Below are positions 47,643-47,887 of a DNA stretch of 47,887 nucleotides, one piece after another (the first letter of the stretch is position 1; each line of letters opens with the position of its first letter). The stretch comes from Rhodopseudomonas rhenobacensis (GTDB lineage: Bacteria; Pseudomonadota; Alphaproteobacteria; Rhizobiales; Xanthobacteraceae). A program made the translations under genes and the position numbers. The stretch lies in the NCBI RefSeq assembly GCF_014203125.1, contig NZ_JACHIH010000037.1:1-47887 (forward strand). The letters are read 5' to 3'. The notes beneath the pieces are model-generated. The model made no database searches and was not told the origin of the DNA. It saw only the letters and a program-made list of their open reading frames with translations.

Positions 47643-47671
47643 TTGACATTTAGTTGTAGTAGGAAGATAGT
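47643..47671 (+). promoter_or_regulatory. Consensus-like promoter reading rightward out of the AT-rich block
   Basis: TTGACA (47643-47648) and GATAGT (47666-47671) are separated by 17 bases. The first hexamer is a perfect match and the second matches four of six. It reads away from the SIR2 gene toward the right edge. Confidence 0.5.
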
Positions 47672-47887
47672 CCTGAGCGTCCTCGCTCACGAGGGGCGCT
47701 TCTCGAGGGCGCTCATGAGGCGGAGTGAGGATGCGGTGTCCTGCGTGTCGTGCCTCGCAAGCACGCGCCCGGGACGCCCCGGGTCGCCGTCAGGGCCTAC
47801 TACGGGGCTCTGCCACTTGCTGGTTGGCTGGACGCGGGACAGGTGAAGGCGGGGGAAAGCCCGCCGGATCGGCGGTGCGGAGTGCAT
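47672..47887 (+). other. GC-rich, hairpin-rich stretch running off the window
   Basis: Base composition returns abruptly to high GC here. Possible hairpins are GAGCG-TCCT-CGCTC (47675-47688 region), CCCGGG/CCCGGG (about 47769-47784) and GGCGGG/CCCGCC (47848-47865). No recognisable protein is encoded in any frame. It could be the start of a structured RNA, such as the 5' part of a group II intron, or a mobile-element edge. The sequence is too short to decide. Confidence 0.35.

Overview
The window looks like chromosomal DNA of an alphaproteobacterium of the Rhodopseudomonas/Bradyrhizobium type (Nitrobacteraceae). The reasons are its uniformly high GC content, the many short palindromic repeats between genes, a ROSE-type RNA thermometer in front of a small heat-shock gene, CtrA-like sites before a PodJ-like polarity gene, and a gene set typical of that group. 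No rRNA, tRNA, CRISPR array or complete insertion sequence was seen.

Layout. 0.2-6.7 kb: a leftward beta-oxidation operon (acyl-CoA dehydrogenase, thiolase, bifunctional hydratase/3-hydroxyacyl-CoA dehydrogenase), divergent from a PadR-type regulator whose promoter carries a dyad. 7-15.7 kb: a large PodJ-like Sel1-repeat membrane protein, a TauE/SafE exporter with its TIGR02186 partner, a divergent Nramp-family transporter, an EamA exporter and a divergent LysR regulator. 16-25.4 kb: the ligase-associated DNA-repair set (PdeM phosphoesterase, DEXH helicase, beta-CASP exonuclease, ATP-dependent ligase), split in two by a tandem double beta-barrel outer-membrane protein and a TPR methyltransferase. 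25.7-28.2 kb: a small membrane protein, a MATE exporter and a metallo-hydrolase. 28.2-35.6 kb: envelope and polysaccharide genes (KdsD, a BBP2-like outer-membrane barrel, GalU), a diguanylate cyclase and a lipase-like hydrolase. 35.6-36.3 kb: an Hsp20 gene with a sigma-32-like promoter and a ROSE-like leader. 36.5-44.2 kb: a secreted Pro/Ala-rich protein, a 24-codon small ORF and glutamate synthase gltB-gltD. 44.4-44.8 kb: a small membrane protein.

The right end (about 45.0-47.65 kb) is visibly AT-richer than everything else. It holds one gene, a SIR2-like domain fused to a P-loop STAND-type ATPase and a C-terminal helical/TPR region. This is the architecture of NAD-depleting anti-phage proteins (DSR and Avs5 types) and is the best candidate for a little-described system here. 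To its right lie a perfect-TTGACA promoter and a GC-rich, hairpin-rich stretch that runs off the window.

A second theme is repetitive DNA. One REP family (cores of the form CTCTCCCC-GGGGAGAG, often as inverted pairs) sits between genes and also inside the helicase and ligase genes, in frame, adding roughly 55-60 residues to each. A remnant may also form the N-terminus of PdeM. All three proteins belong to the same repair pathway.
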